Part shown: positions 1-12,700 of the stretch, in pieces
Layout: the number at the start of each line of letters is the position of its first letter
Numbering within the stretch: position 1 is the first letter of the stretch
NCBI RefSeq assembly: GCF_041146795.1
Contig: NC_135184.1
Location: 11,584,967-11,648,966 of the forward strand
Length of the DNA stretch: 64,000 nucleotides
Direction of reading: 5' to 3'
Source: Maylandia zebra
Taxonomy: Eukaryota > Chordata > Actinopteri > Cichliformes > Cichlidae
Position numbers and translations under genes: made by a program
The notes under the pieces: model-generated
The model's input: only the letters and a program-made list of their open reading frames with translations
Databases searched by the model: none
Told to the model about the DNA's origin: nothing

Positions 1-726
1 GGAGAAGGATGAGGCTTTAGCACCAAAATAAAGCAGAGTGAGAAAAAGCTAAGGAGGCTGCCGGAAGACCCCAGATAAATCGCCATCCCTTCAAAAATAG
101 AAAAGGTCAAATGCTCTCAACCGCTGGCTGACCTCGTGAGATGGTTGTTAATGTGCCGGTCCCCGAGGTTGCACACCACCATTAGAACGTCCTCCAGAGC
201 CTGAGCTGTATGCCGTTTTATTGTTTCGCCGTGGCAGTCAATTAATCAAGTGGAGCCACTAATTGGTTAGATCATCTGATGTAGCCTCTAATTCAATCTA
301 AAGAGTGAAAGAACAGCCAAATAACCCGTTTGTAATGTAACAGGGGTCCAGTGAAGCTCATACAAATCTTCAGCTGATATTTTTAATTGGAGCTGACCTC
401 ATCATACTGTCACATTTGCGGCTCACCTGATAGGACACCCGATGTGATGAACAACAACAATGCAATTAGTGATTTATAGCAAACGGCGGCCAAAGGGAGA
501 TAAATTGTTGAAGTCACCACATTAATCTACATTTTTGAAAGCTTTTCTGTCACCTAACGGCATCATCCAGCATTAAAGGAAGATGTAACATACAGCACAG
601 ATTCAAAGTCATGACAGTGCAAAGACATTGCGTGCACCACACCAAACCTAGTCAGCCATAACATGTTACTTTTTCATAGAGTCACAGATGTTGAGATAAA
701 ACAAGGTTGAGCTGAGTGACACGCAC
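1..726. other. vav3 intron at left edge
   Basis: This is sequence 3' of the pre-SH3 exon of vav3 on the minus strand. I looked for the next expected SH3/SH2 exon on both strands and saw none. No repeat that I recognise is present. Confidence 0.5.
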
Positions 727-3700
727 CTGCCACCAAGAGCTGTGCAAGTCGGCAAACATCAGTTCAATGATATCCCCCACGTGAATGCTCAGTGGGGGCG
801 CACACTGAGAAGAGGGGATGCCACTGTAGTCTCTGATCACAACCATCCTGGGCAAACCTAGCAGACAGGGAGCGTAAAGACATTAACACTCAAAATTAGA
901 AACATTTTGTGTGACTTTTTTGAGCAACATAGAGAACTAATACATTGTGATCATTCATTTTATTTAAGGGATATAAATAGTGCAGCTACATGACCGAGAA
1001 ATGTCATGAAAAAGGTGCTTTTGGTTGATTGCTCAACAAGCAGACCTGGGCTATGCAGTGAAAGATATGAGAAAATACACCTTTTTTTGGGGAAATTCAA
1101 GTGAACCACCCATTCCATCATTTTATCCACTTTCACCACTAAAATGCCCAAAATAAATTTCCTGTATTCTTCTTACCCTGAAGGTTTAAGCACATTCTCT
1201 AACCTGATGTGTAACAGGTACATAACTACACAATTGATGACAGTGGATTCTGTCAATTTTGATAACAGCCTAAACCATCATACTGTCACTATTCTCAAAA
1301 GCAACAATTTGCCATTGCAGGAAATTCATCTCTTTGATTCCTGAATGGCTCAGTACCAATCTTTCCACGGCATGGCAGACAAATACAGCCATGAGCACGG
1401 GGCTAAGGCTAAGACTAAATACCCCTGCCAACTTAAAAGACACAGCCACTTACTCTCTCCTGACTCACACATCTAGACTTCTCAGTCGCATCTCCCTTCC
1501 AGCCACAACTGCCTTGCAAACCAGCCTGGGGAAACTATTAGCTGGCTCTGACCTCAGATGAATGGAATATCTCACATTCATGTTTTTAATAAGAACAATA
1601 AGCACAGATGTCTTTCTCATAAAGGCCCTTATGGAAATTGATTTATCACAAAGGCACAGCTCAGCAGTTGAGGCTGAGGCATATAGACTGCTGGAAGTGT
1701 TTTTCTGCCGACATTTCTCCTGCCATGGTTCTCATAATGATTCCACCCACACCAATTCATCTCGGTGCTGTCTAGAGTTTAAGCATCACGGCATGAAGTG
1801 AGAAAGAGGTTTCTGTGGTCTGGTTAAGGATTTCTTCTGCATTCTATTATTCATTGGTTATTCTTGCTTAAGTATATTTGTCAAGAGGAAACTGTTGCTG
1901 TTCATTACCTCCCTTTAAACACTGCATGCATGTGAGCAAAAGAGATTTGAGTATTTGTGCAGAAGTGCATTTCTAAGGAAGAATCTTGAGGATTTTTTGT
2001 GGCCAAAAAAAGAAGCATTTCAGTTGAGTAATATGTGATCAAAAGCGAATCACAGCATTGAAGGGTTAGCTTTAAACCACCCTCTATCTGTTACAAAACT
2101 CACTCTGGCCTGTGACTAACCATCTCCTTTTCATCCTGTCTGCGTTTCTGTTTTGCTACAGAAGTGAGATGAAAGAAGCTTAAGAGGTACCACGTAAAGC
2201 CCTTAGCAGGTTCACAAAAGTGGTCAAGCCATACTGACCTGGGTCCGCTGGTGTTGTGTTGTCCTGTGAATGGAAAGAGAAAGCAAGATGCAAGAGAGAG
2301 AAAAGAGCATGAAACCAAGAAAGGAAGAAAGAAATATGGAGGAAGGAAAAGATTGATAAATATAGAGGTAGAGGTTTCTTACTCCCTGTGTAGGATCAGC
2401 CTGACCTGCACAGTGAGTCACATTCTTAATACATCATTCTGTGAGTGTTCTATTTTTAAGGTGGTTAGTTAAACAATATGAAAAGTTAAAGACGGAAATC
2501 AAGAGTAAATTGTCAAGGTTTCATCTTTTTAGTATAATAACCAAATAAAAACTGTAAAAGACATAAATATTGTATTATTTTATCCTTGTTATGACTACAA
2601 TAGATTGTCTGCAAATTATGTGGACACAATGTCTTTATTCTGCAATTGCAGTTGAAGAAGGAGAATGAAACTTGGCCATTTAAGGATATTTTTGAGGATT
2701 TTCTGCATAAACAGTTGGCTGTTACGTGCCACAGATTTAGCTATGGACTCCTATACTTCTTAATTGAGGCTCTGTTTCAAAGTTGACACATAAAGACTGC
2801 CATCTAAATAGTCAATAAAGACTAAACTGGCGAGATACACCAGCTGCTGTGATTGGACAGCTGTTACATGCTAGTGCTCTGCCTTGTATTTCATTCAAAT
2901 TGTAGGCGCTACACTCTGTACAAGTCTTTCAATTAAGGAGAGTCTTTAAATCAGTGTAATGTTGCTGCAAGACGAGGAACAATAAAATTACCACTTAAGC
3001 AAAGTTTTCAAAAGGGAGTTGACATTTGTATACCAACATCTTTTATCAACTTAACAAGTGTAAACTGTTCACTAGTATGACCAACTCACTGGAATATCAG
3101 TTTACATGGGCACAAAATCATTCCTCACTTATATGTGTCCATAGATGAGAGTGCTTTTGTGCTCGGCGCTACAGTTCATCTGTCTCCATAATTATGTTAG
3201 CTTAAGTGTCTAAGTCACAGAAGAGAAACAGACCGGGTCTTACCTTGGGTCTCAACTTGACAGGCTCTGCAGTGAGGTGAAGAACAGCTACAGTGAGAGG
3301 AATACAATATGAGTGCGTGGTGGCTTTCTGACATGCAACCTCAGCTGTCAACCTCTGCTAGCCCTCATCATGCCTCTGAATGCATAAAGACCACAGCACT
3401 TCTGTTAAGAAGGCTTGTCAAAGGCCTCAGCTAGCTTTAGCCAGCCTGTGCATTCAAGGAGAGTAAAGAACTCAAACTACAGCACCAGAATGGTGACACA
3501 GGCCCACAACTAGACATAGGAATAAGATTCAGCAAGTACTAAATGAAGCAAACAATTATATATGTAATATATATAATTATATGTAATATAAATATTTGTA
3601 ATTTGCTACTTTGTTTGCTACTTTGCTACTAATACAGAATTTAGATTTTCCTTCAGGGAGAAATAATCTGTACCTTTTCAGAGGAGTAACAGTGTGTGAA

Positions 3701-6700
3701 AAACTAAGTACATCGAATTAATCGGTAGCCTTTAGAGCTACCTTTAGCAGCAACAACTTTAAATGACTGGTTTATCTCACATCATTGTGGAGGATTTTTG
3801 GCTCCCTGTTGTTCACAGCATTATTTCAGTTCACTGAGATTGTGCATTTCAGTCAGGTTGAGGTCTGCACTTTGACTGGGCCAACTTCATTTCTTATTCA
3901 GCCATTCTATTGGAAATCTGCTCATGTTCTGGGGATCATTGTCCTCTTAGATGACCCAGTTTTGGTCATTTCATCATTTTCATCAGCATTATGGCCAAAC
4001 ATCTCCATCTTGTCTGTCCAAAGGATACCGCTCCAGAAGTTACAAACCTAAGCCATGCTGCCATGTTCTTTTTAGAGAAAAGGTGCTTTTTCTTGTCAAC
4101 TCTCCCAAAGGAGCCATACTCATTTAGTCTTTTCCAATCGTAAAAAGGTGATGTGTCTCTGAGATGTGTCTCTTGGGGTTCTGTTTTGGGTTGGGTTTGT
4201 TTTTTCAAAATTTCTCTTGGGTATTAAACGGTCTGATCTTGACCTTGAATTTGCCACTCCTGAGAAGATTGTGGCATTGTGTTAAGACAAAGATGATGAG
4301 TTAATTAAGTTCCTTTGATTAGCAGCAACTGGCTTCTACTTTCTCTCTTAATTCTTATAGCAGCAGTTTAGGTGTACTTAGATTTTTCACATGACTGTGA
4401 AAATCCACATGGCTGTAAATTTTCTATACAGTTGCAAATCTGGTACGAGTGTTTTATACCAGAAAAAAACTCAAAAGAGTGACCAAACTGTTAAAAGGAC
4501 TTTCTCTAAGGAGCACAAATGTGCTCAGTCGACTTCATGGGTTTTTTTGCCTTTTAGATGTTTATATTTTGTGTGTTTTTAATCAAAACTGTGGCATGAT
4601 GGTGATGACAAGGGTCACCCAAAATGTGGGATTGAGCAAAACAATTGGTTTGAGAGGTTTTTCTCTCACCTGTTCTCCCACAGACTCCCAGTCGACCCAG
4701 ACACTCTTTATGAGCCCCCAGGCCACATTTTAGACAGAGATAACCCTGGTTAAAGATGCCCCTGGAGACAACACAGAATATATTTCATGTACAACAGCGC
4801 CCTTATAAGAAACACACTGACATTTAGAATTTGCTCTGAACACCCTCAAGATAAGAGGAATGGTACAGCACGTACCATTCAGCTTTAAAACTGATGATTT
4901 CTGTCAAACACTGAGATTCAATTCAGTATCATGTTCTTGATAAAATAATACTACTAACAATTAAACTAAGCTCATTTCAAAATAACCTTCTTTTCCCCAG
5001 AAAAAGTGACTGAAAGCCAAAATATATAATGGGTCATTATGTTCCTTCATGCATTCAATGGAAAAAAGATTTGAAAGTTATCTTAAGAGAGCTATCAGTG
5101 AAATAACACATGATGGTTTGCTATCTTTGAGCTATTCATGTAGTTCGAGTTCATGGCAACCCTGTTTCAGGTACACAAGTGTTTGAACTTCATCCCAAAA
5201 ACATAATCATCTAAAAAAAAACAAAAAGAGCTCACTGACAATTAATCTTACCTAAGCAAAAGATGACAGAAGCTGCAGGAAGTGATCCTTTCAAACGTGT
5301 GCATCTTAAAATGGTGGGAGTTGTGGGTGGCCTTCTCCGGTCGGATATTTGATCTAAGACAAAGAAAAATGAGCAAAACGTTGCTTAAACACTAAAATGA
5401 ACTAGCAGCTCTGCATGGTTGTGCTTAACCAGAGCGCGTTAATGCTAACAAGCATGCATGTGAATATGGTTACGATCACAATGCTACCATATGCTTTGTG
5501 GCTTTCATGTTTACCACAACCTCTATTGTAAGCTGTTTCACATATGAGTGTTCTGAAAATGCTGAAACAATCAGGTTAGAGCTTGTCCAAAGTTGTCCTT
5601 CCTCACATGTAGCACACAGTAGAAGCTAGCACATGTCAGCCACATTATTACTGAAATATTCTGTTTTTTTAGCCAAGTACTGGCCAGTACTTGAATGCTG
5701 TGACCACAACATTGCCTGCTCTACTGTGAAATTGAACACCTGACATACTTTGTTTGAAGAAGTCGACAGGTTAAACCACCTAAAATGGTTCCCATGCACC
5801 TTTTTCAGGTAGGCTTAAAAAAAATCCAGAGCTGCATTGAATATGCACAAACAGCTTTAGTTAAACGTGTGAGGATGCTAATATTTGCTAATTGTCTCTA
5901 AACACAAACTACAGCCCCAGGATCATGCTGCTCATATGGCTAAAAACATGTAAGAACTACGTTTGTATGAGTGGGCGTCTCAGTAGTGGGAACAATTTTC
6001 TTCCTGTTTACTCAAATACAATTCATTCTTAATAATTTCTTCATCAACTAAACAGAGCAACTTTGTTGGGGAAGAACAATCTTTAGTTTATTCCTTCAGC
6101 TGATTGAAATAAAAGCAATTTTACCTACAGTGCACGCATCCGAATAAATGAAGAGGACTTGAATGAGCCCAGGCAAATCTAATTTTGATCTGCATGTGTG
6201 TATCTGCACCATGAGAGGTGGAAACGTGAATAGCAGGAATAGGCAGCCTTTCTGGAACGTGAATAGACACACAAAACATTTTTGTATTAAACACGCCATC
6301 CAGAAGCCACTTAGACTGAGTGCTCCCATAAGTGAGTCCTTCATCAAAAGCCCACATCCTCTTAGGTAGGTACAATTTTCACTTTTTGAATTGGCCCCTT
6401 CTGGTGTCATTACTCAATGCACAGAGGCACAAGTCGCTGTTTTCAGGTGCAAACCCTGCCCGTGCGGCAAAACAGTTTTAAACCTGGGGTGAAAATGGAT
6501 ACAGCCTTTTCTTTTAAATTTTGGAAATTACACATTCAGTTTTTAGTGCCAGGGGCTTAATGGTAATGGAAGTGTAGAAATTCATACGTCACTGCATAAA
6601 GTTTAAGTTCAAGGAAAGACAGAGAAGTACTAAAACTGCACATTGTGTACTGTACAATTTGCATTGCTGGTACAGTAAACATATCAAGAATACTTTCACC

Positions 6701-9700
6701 GAGAAGTTTATTTAGAAAGGCCACAGCATACAGTTGGGTTTCACATATATATACAACCCCAACAAAAAAACATTTGTTCAGTCAGAGTGTGATGTCAAAA
6801 CAAGACAGTATTCTTCCAAATCAACATAAAATAGGATGTGGATGGGATATCTGCCCGCAAAAGCTTCCTACTGTTACAAAATAATATGAAAGATATATCT
6901 CCATAAAGCACTGATTTGAAAAACCATCGAGGCAGAGTGACTTCTTTGTAGTTCTGCAGGTCTCTGGAACAGTTTATGTGCAGCTGTATATGTGTGTGTG
7001 AGTGTGTTATCTTACTGTTGTCAGCAGTGTGTGCTTGGTAACAGCTAAGACCTGATCAAACAGTGCACATGAAAGAGTCAACACCTCTTTTGGCCTTGGA
7101 ATAACACACATGCAAACAAAGACAAATAAACAGCGTACACACCCACGCATAAGACCAGTGTGATTACGTGTCTGCAGCACGGCTACCAAACTGTCACCGC
7201 TGTGGTGTTCATGTCTCTGTATACTTACATGGCCATTTCAAACTGATCCAGCCACTTCTTCTTCAGCTCTCTGGTCTTAAAAAAGAGTTCAAAGCCCGTG
7301 TGCCCCTGCTGGTGTGTCACATAGAACCCGTAGCACCACTGTGGGGTTCAAGAAGAAGGAAATAATCAAATTCACTAGTGTGTTTTGTTTTCTTTTTCTT
7401 TCTGATGCATTTTGGGTGCAGAAGCATTTATGTGTGGGGCTAAACTGACTAAATGTATACAGGAATAATTACCTCACAGAATCAACACTTTCGTGGCGGG
7501 GGACACAGTAGTTTGGTTGGTGAAAATCTTTCTTCACAGCAAGAACAAACTTTTCATCTATGTCATAAATCCCCAATACCATGACAGGTTGTTGCAATGT
7601 AGTTATCCGTTTAACTGTAAATAGTGCATCGTGCTCTGTAATTGGGATGGATGCATTGTCTGAAATACCAGAGAATGACTACTGAGCTACTGGCTGTTAA
7701 AACAGCTGAATAAAAACCTTCAGGGAAAATAAAATACACCCAAGTAAACTCTGAGTGACTCCATCCGATGCTGTTGTTTTACTGGCTATCATATATTCCA
7801 GTTTGTGAGTTTGTATTCAAGTTAGGAATGCAGATGCCCACACGGTCTTTTGTCAAGCTGAAATTATTGCTACACATACGATAATAATAAAATAGCGCTT
7901 CATTTTTGGAAAACATGTTTATAGGCCTTTTTTTCTTTTTTATGAAAAAAACAGGACAATTTTTACATTATTAAATATGAAACTCAAGTCGAGAGACAGT
8001 CACCTTAGCTTCAGTTAGTCTACACTCATTTTTTAATTTAGACTATAATTCAATTCAATTTACTTATATGCCATCTGCTGCAACTATAGTTCTGACTATA
8101 CATTCATACAGTACTTTAGAAACCAATGCAGGCACAGTGACACCGTCTGCACATTGACAGACCTCGGGGGTCCAAACCTGCCCAATAAAGTCCTTGGGGC
8201 CCCTCTAGTGAGACCAGTGACACTTGAGTTGTAAGTTACACAAACCCATACAAAGTGGCAATGAAAAACTAAAGACTCATATTGCTGATAAGCTGCAGTG
8301 TGAGTTCAATCGATTCAGCTCCCAGTAGTTGCTTCTAAGTGAGGACGATGGGCAGGTCAGACTTTGAGAACTACCCCTTATCTCGCTTTAAAACTAGCTT
8401 GTGAAGCTGTTTCACTCAAAAACTACAAATACGTTGGAAATGTGTTGAGGACACTGTGTGCTCACAGTCGTTGGTGATTTCCCTGATCCATTTCTGCACC
8501 TACAGAAAATGTCTCTCTTTTCTTTTTTCTATTTTGCCTCTGCAATCAAAGACAACCATGTTTGCACTGTTATAACTATAGCTACATTTATCTATGATTG
8601 TACTGCATGTATGTGCCAGTGCAAGTACAAGTGCAATTTTTTTGTTTTCATGAAAAAGCAAAGTCACTTGAGCCAAATGCCCCCTCCCCCCCCCCCCCCC
8701 CCCCCCCCCCTGTCAAAGTTGCCTGTCCAGTTCATGTGGTCTGTTGCCAAGCTTGCACATGCAAGGAAACCTCCTGCTGTGAAGTGACAGTGCTAACCAC
8801 TGCAACCAGAAGTGCTACAGACACAGTGCTTCTAGTGTATGTGATAAGTCGATCAGGATTAGCTTCATATCTGCCATACAGACATAAGAGTGGTGCCTGT
8901 ACTGCAGTATAGGGGAAATAAACCCATTCACCAAAATGCCAAATTCTTCCTTTATTGTTCCATCACACACGAGCCATGTCTAAAGAAAATAAGCACATTA
9001 AGAAATGGGTGCTATTCCTCGTCACCAGCATTTATGCCTTGTATCTGACCAAGACAACTAAGGGCTTACTGAATCATGGTAATCTCAAAATATCTAAAAT
9101 ACAGTCTGGGTTTAATTTTATTTAGCATCATTTTGAACCACCTTGTAATTTGTAATCTTGCCAATCACACATTTCTTTTAGTTCAAACAATGACATGACA
9201 AGATAGACAAAAAGAGGAAGAGCACAGAGAAAGGTTTAGAGAAGCAGTGACAAGAGGACAAGCAGATTGTTGGTATGACAGAAGAGAAGAAGATGATGAA
9301 GGTGGAGAAGAAAAAGACAAAGAATGACAAGGCAAAAAGAAATGCAGACACCACCCTTCTAACATAAAGCCATAACGCTTTTATCAGTCTCCACTGACGT
9401 CTTTGTGCCAAGATGGCTGCCACCAGCCTCACAGATCAGTGCATCAAGAGAGCAGCAGCAATAAGATTTTAACACGTGCTCTGCACAGAGAGTACTGAAT
9501 GACTTAAGCTGTGTTAACATTGAGACAGAGCGTTCTTAGAGAAACTAGAAAGCTTCGGAAAGTCCTAAATTTCAGAACATAACTTCTAGGCCAGAAACCA
9601 GCCAGCTATACCAGATCTTGACCACGTCTTCTGAATTTTAAACTGACAACTGTTTGCTTGTTGTCTTCAGAAGCATATTCAATTAATCAGCTATCCTCAA

Positions 9701-12700
9701 ATGCATTTTTTTTTCAACCACTAGCTACTAAATAGCTCCACAGCAGCACTTTCAGTTTAAGTGCCTTGCTCATGGGTCCATTAAGGGACTTTTTAAATCA
9801 TTTCCCAAACCTCTTGGCTTTTTCAAGTCTAATCTGCTTCAGCTGATTGTATCATATTTAATAACAGGAAAGGTGGTTGGGCTTTACCTGTCTGTGACTG
9901 GCTCTGAAAAGTCCTGAGAGTTTCTGAGTGTTAAATCATTGATAACCGTGAGGGTGCTCGGTGGTCACAGCGCTCAATGAAATCTACCAAAAAATGGGCT
10001 GTAGCTTTAAATGGCCTCGGAGGATTGCGCACATCCTTCACCTGATATTAATATCGCTGTCTTGTGTGTTCATGGGGGTAGGTACAGAGTATCTCTTTCT
10101 CTGACTATTAGCTTTTGGGTGCAAGTCTTGCGACAAAGAAATTCTTACACATGTGTCTGTGTCATTTTGTGCAGCATTAAATAAAGGTCGTATGTGATTG
10201 ATGGAGCTTTAGGTTGAAAGCAGGATAAAAATGACGGGTAGAAATGTATCCGACCGTGTTAAGAATCATTAAGGGGTTTATGTCACTGCATGTTTCAGAC
10301 GAGATTTTTAATTCAGAAATATTGAATAATCCTATCTAAAATATACCAATCACTGTCAAACGGAAAATAGACAATAGAGTAAATGAGGATGATAATAGTC
10401 TCTTTGAGAAAAACCACAGAGCCATTTCATTCTGGCAAGCTGTCACTTTCACATTAGCAATCAGCAGCAGAGTGAGAAGACACCATCTGTGGGCATACAT
10501 CAACAAGACATCAACAAGTCCACTCCACTACAATACGGCCTGCAAATGTTCCCACAAGCCGAAAGATAGCATCGTGTGTAAACTGTATGCACCTTACGGG
10601 CTTCTACATCCGTGTTTGCCAAAAAACAAATAAACGCTACAGCCAAACTGAATGACAACATTCCTTAGTGTATTCATTAGCGTAATTTACAGACAGATAA
10701 AGATCCATTTCACAATAAAAGATGACACAATAAAAATACTAATATAGTACACCGTGTCTGACCTTTTTACCCTCTCTGTCAGGCGTGGGGTTGTTTGTGA
10801 TCTTGAAGTAGTTGAGGTCGAGTATGTCTTTCATCTCATAGTTGTCTCCTCTTCGCTTGCAAACAATGACGGCCACATCAAATAAAAAGATGTGCCTATG
10901 AAATAAGAAGACAGAGTGTTACATTGCTTCATTATTAACATGAGTATATATGTCACGTACAGTTGTTGCAAAGTAGGTTTGTTTTTATTGTTGTTACTTT
11001 CTTGCCTTAGAGGTTAAGAAAGCTGACACCAGTATTTGGCTTAACTCTGAAGGTAAATATATCAGATACCACAGTTTTAGTCTGACGTTTTCTTGGATGC
11101 CTGAAAGTGTTTGTATCCCACAACTTTTGTTGTAGGGTAGGGTTCTTTTTTGTTGCCAACAAAACAAGAACCCTATGACCCCAAGTCAGTAAACTCAATA
11201 TTGCTGATTCTTTCTTTCTTTTTTTTATTTACAAAAATGAAACCAACTTATTTTCACTCCAAATTCCACATTTTTCTGAAAATTTGAAAACCATTTCATT
11301 AAAATTAATTTAACATGCATGTGTTTCCTGTCTGCAATCCTAATTTTCCTTCCCAAACAATGAACTTGGAGGTACAACAACCTGTCCTGTTTCTTCTTGT
11401 CAACACTGGAGACTATGCGCACCTCTCCATCTCCCTTTGGCCGGCCGTAGGTGACTAGCGGCGTGTTCTGCAAACAAAACACGAAGGAGGTAAAAACGCT
11501 AGACTATACACTCTGGAGATCAAGCAACTCTTAAAATGTCAAGGTTCATCTTTCTCAAGGCTTGAAAAACATACAAGGATCATATCTGATTAATTCAACA
11601 TTTTGATGCAGAACTGGGACCTACCAACTGGAATCCAAGCGAAAGTTGAATTTAAAGAGTTAAAAAGAAGAGAAAAATAAATGAAGATAGTTTGAGAAAG
11701 CAAAAGGTTTTAATCACACCTAACAGCTACTTCAGGAATGCAATATATATTCATAAAAGTACCTAAAAGTATACTAATATGAATCAAATCCCCATAAAAT
11801 ATTAACTTCTGCAAATAAATTTTCACATAATATTCACAATAAGACATCAGGTAGGTTTTTGGACATTCAATTGATTAGATCAGTTGATTCCTGCCACCTG
11901 ATTCACTGATTAAAGTTCATTCATGTGCAATCAGGTCAAGACAAGGATGAGGGTCTTTGTAATCTGACAAGCTCTCTTGTCTCTGCTGCTGGGTTTCACG
12001 ACTCTCTGTAACCTCCCTGTTTTTTCTTTGACCAGCTTCTCTCAACTACTGAAACCTTCACAAATGTAAAAACATAATTTACATTTTAATGTCAGCGGTA
12101 ATGCTGAACAATAATATAAATATATTTCAGTGGATGCAGCTAAATTGCATTAATTATCCATAATTATGCAGATTACTTTTAAATCATTCTTATCTAAAAT
12201 GTTTTATTATCCCATCAGACATTTATTATGATTCTGTTTTTAATCACAGTTGAAAAATCTACAAAAAAAAAGAAAAGTTCTTCACATCTCGCACCTAAGA
12301 AGAATGACTGAAATATTTAGTAAGCTATTACCCAATACATTTTCTGTGGATAGTCATCACTGCAGCTCTAAATGGTATTATCTTTCTCTAAATCTCTGAT
12401 ATGGTTTAAGGCGGGATTTTTAAGACCTCAAAGATACATAAAATACACTTTTTACCTCTATTATTAGCCGTATATAGTGGCATCTTTTATCATTGTGCAT
12501 GTTTGAGCTGAATTCTGTTTCGTGGTGGATTCCCTTAGACTACATTAAATTTAGACAAAGACTGGACTTTTTAAGCACTTGCGAAAACTGAATGTCTTCT
12601 AAAAGAAAAAACATGTTGCAGTGATATTTTACACTCTTATGTGGTCAATCCTAACAGCTGCTGCTAATTGTTGAAAAAATCTTTATTTTACCAGGTTTTC

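Noticed and set aside
6096-6410. Overlapping frames on both strands in a vav3 intron
   Set aside because: No homology signature and no codon structure; three overlapping frames on two strands suggest chance.
8458-8912. Two frames with poly-Pro tracts
   Set aside because: The proline run comes from the C25 homopolymer; no flanking splice sites or motif.
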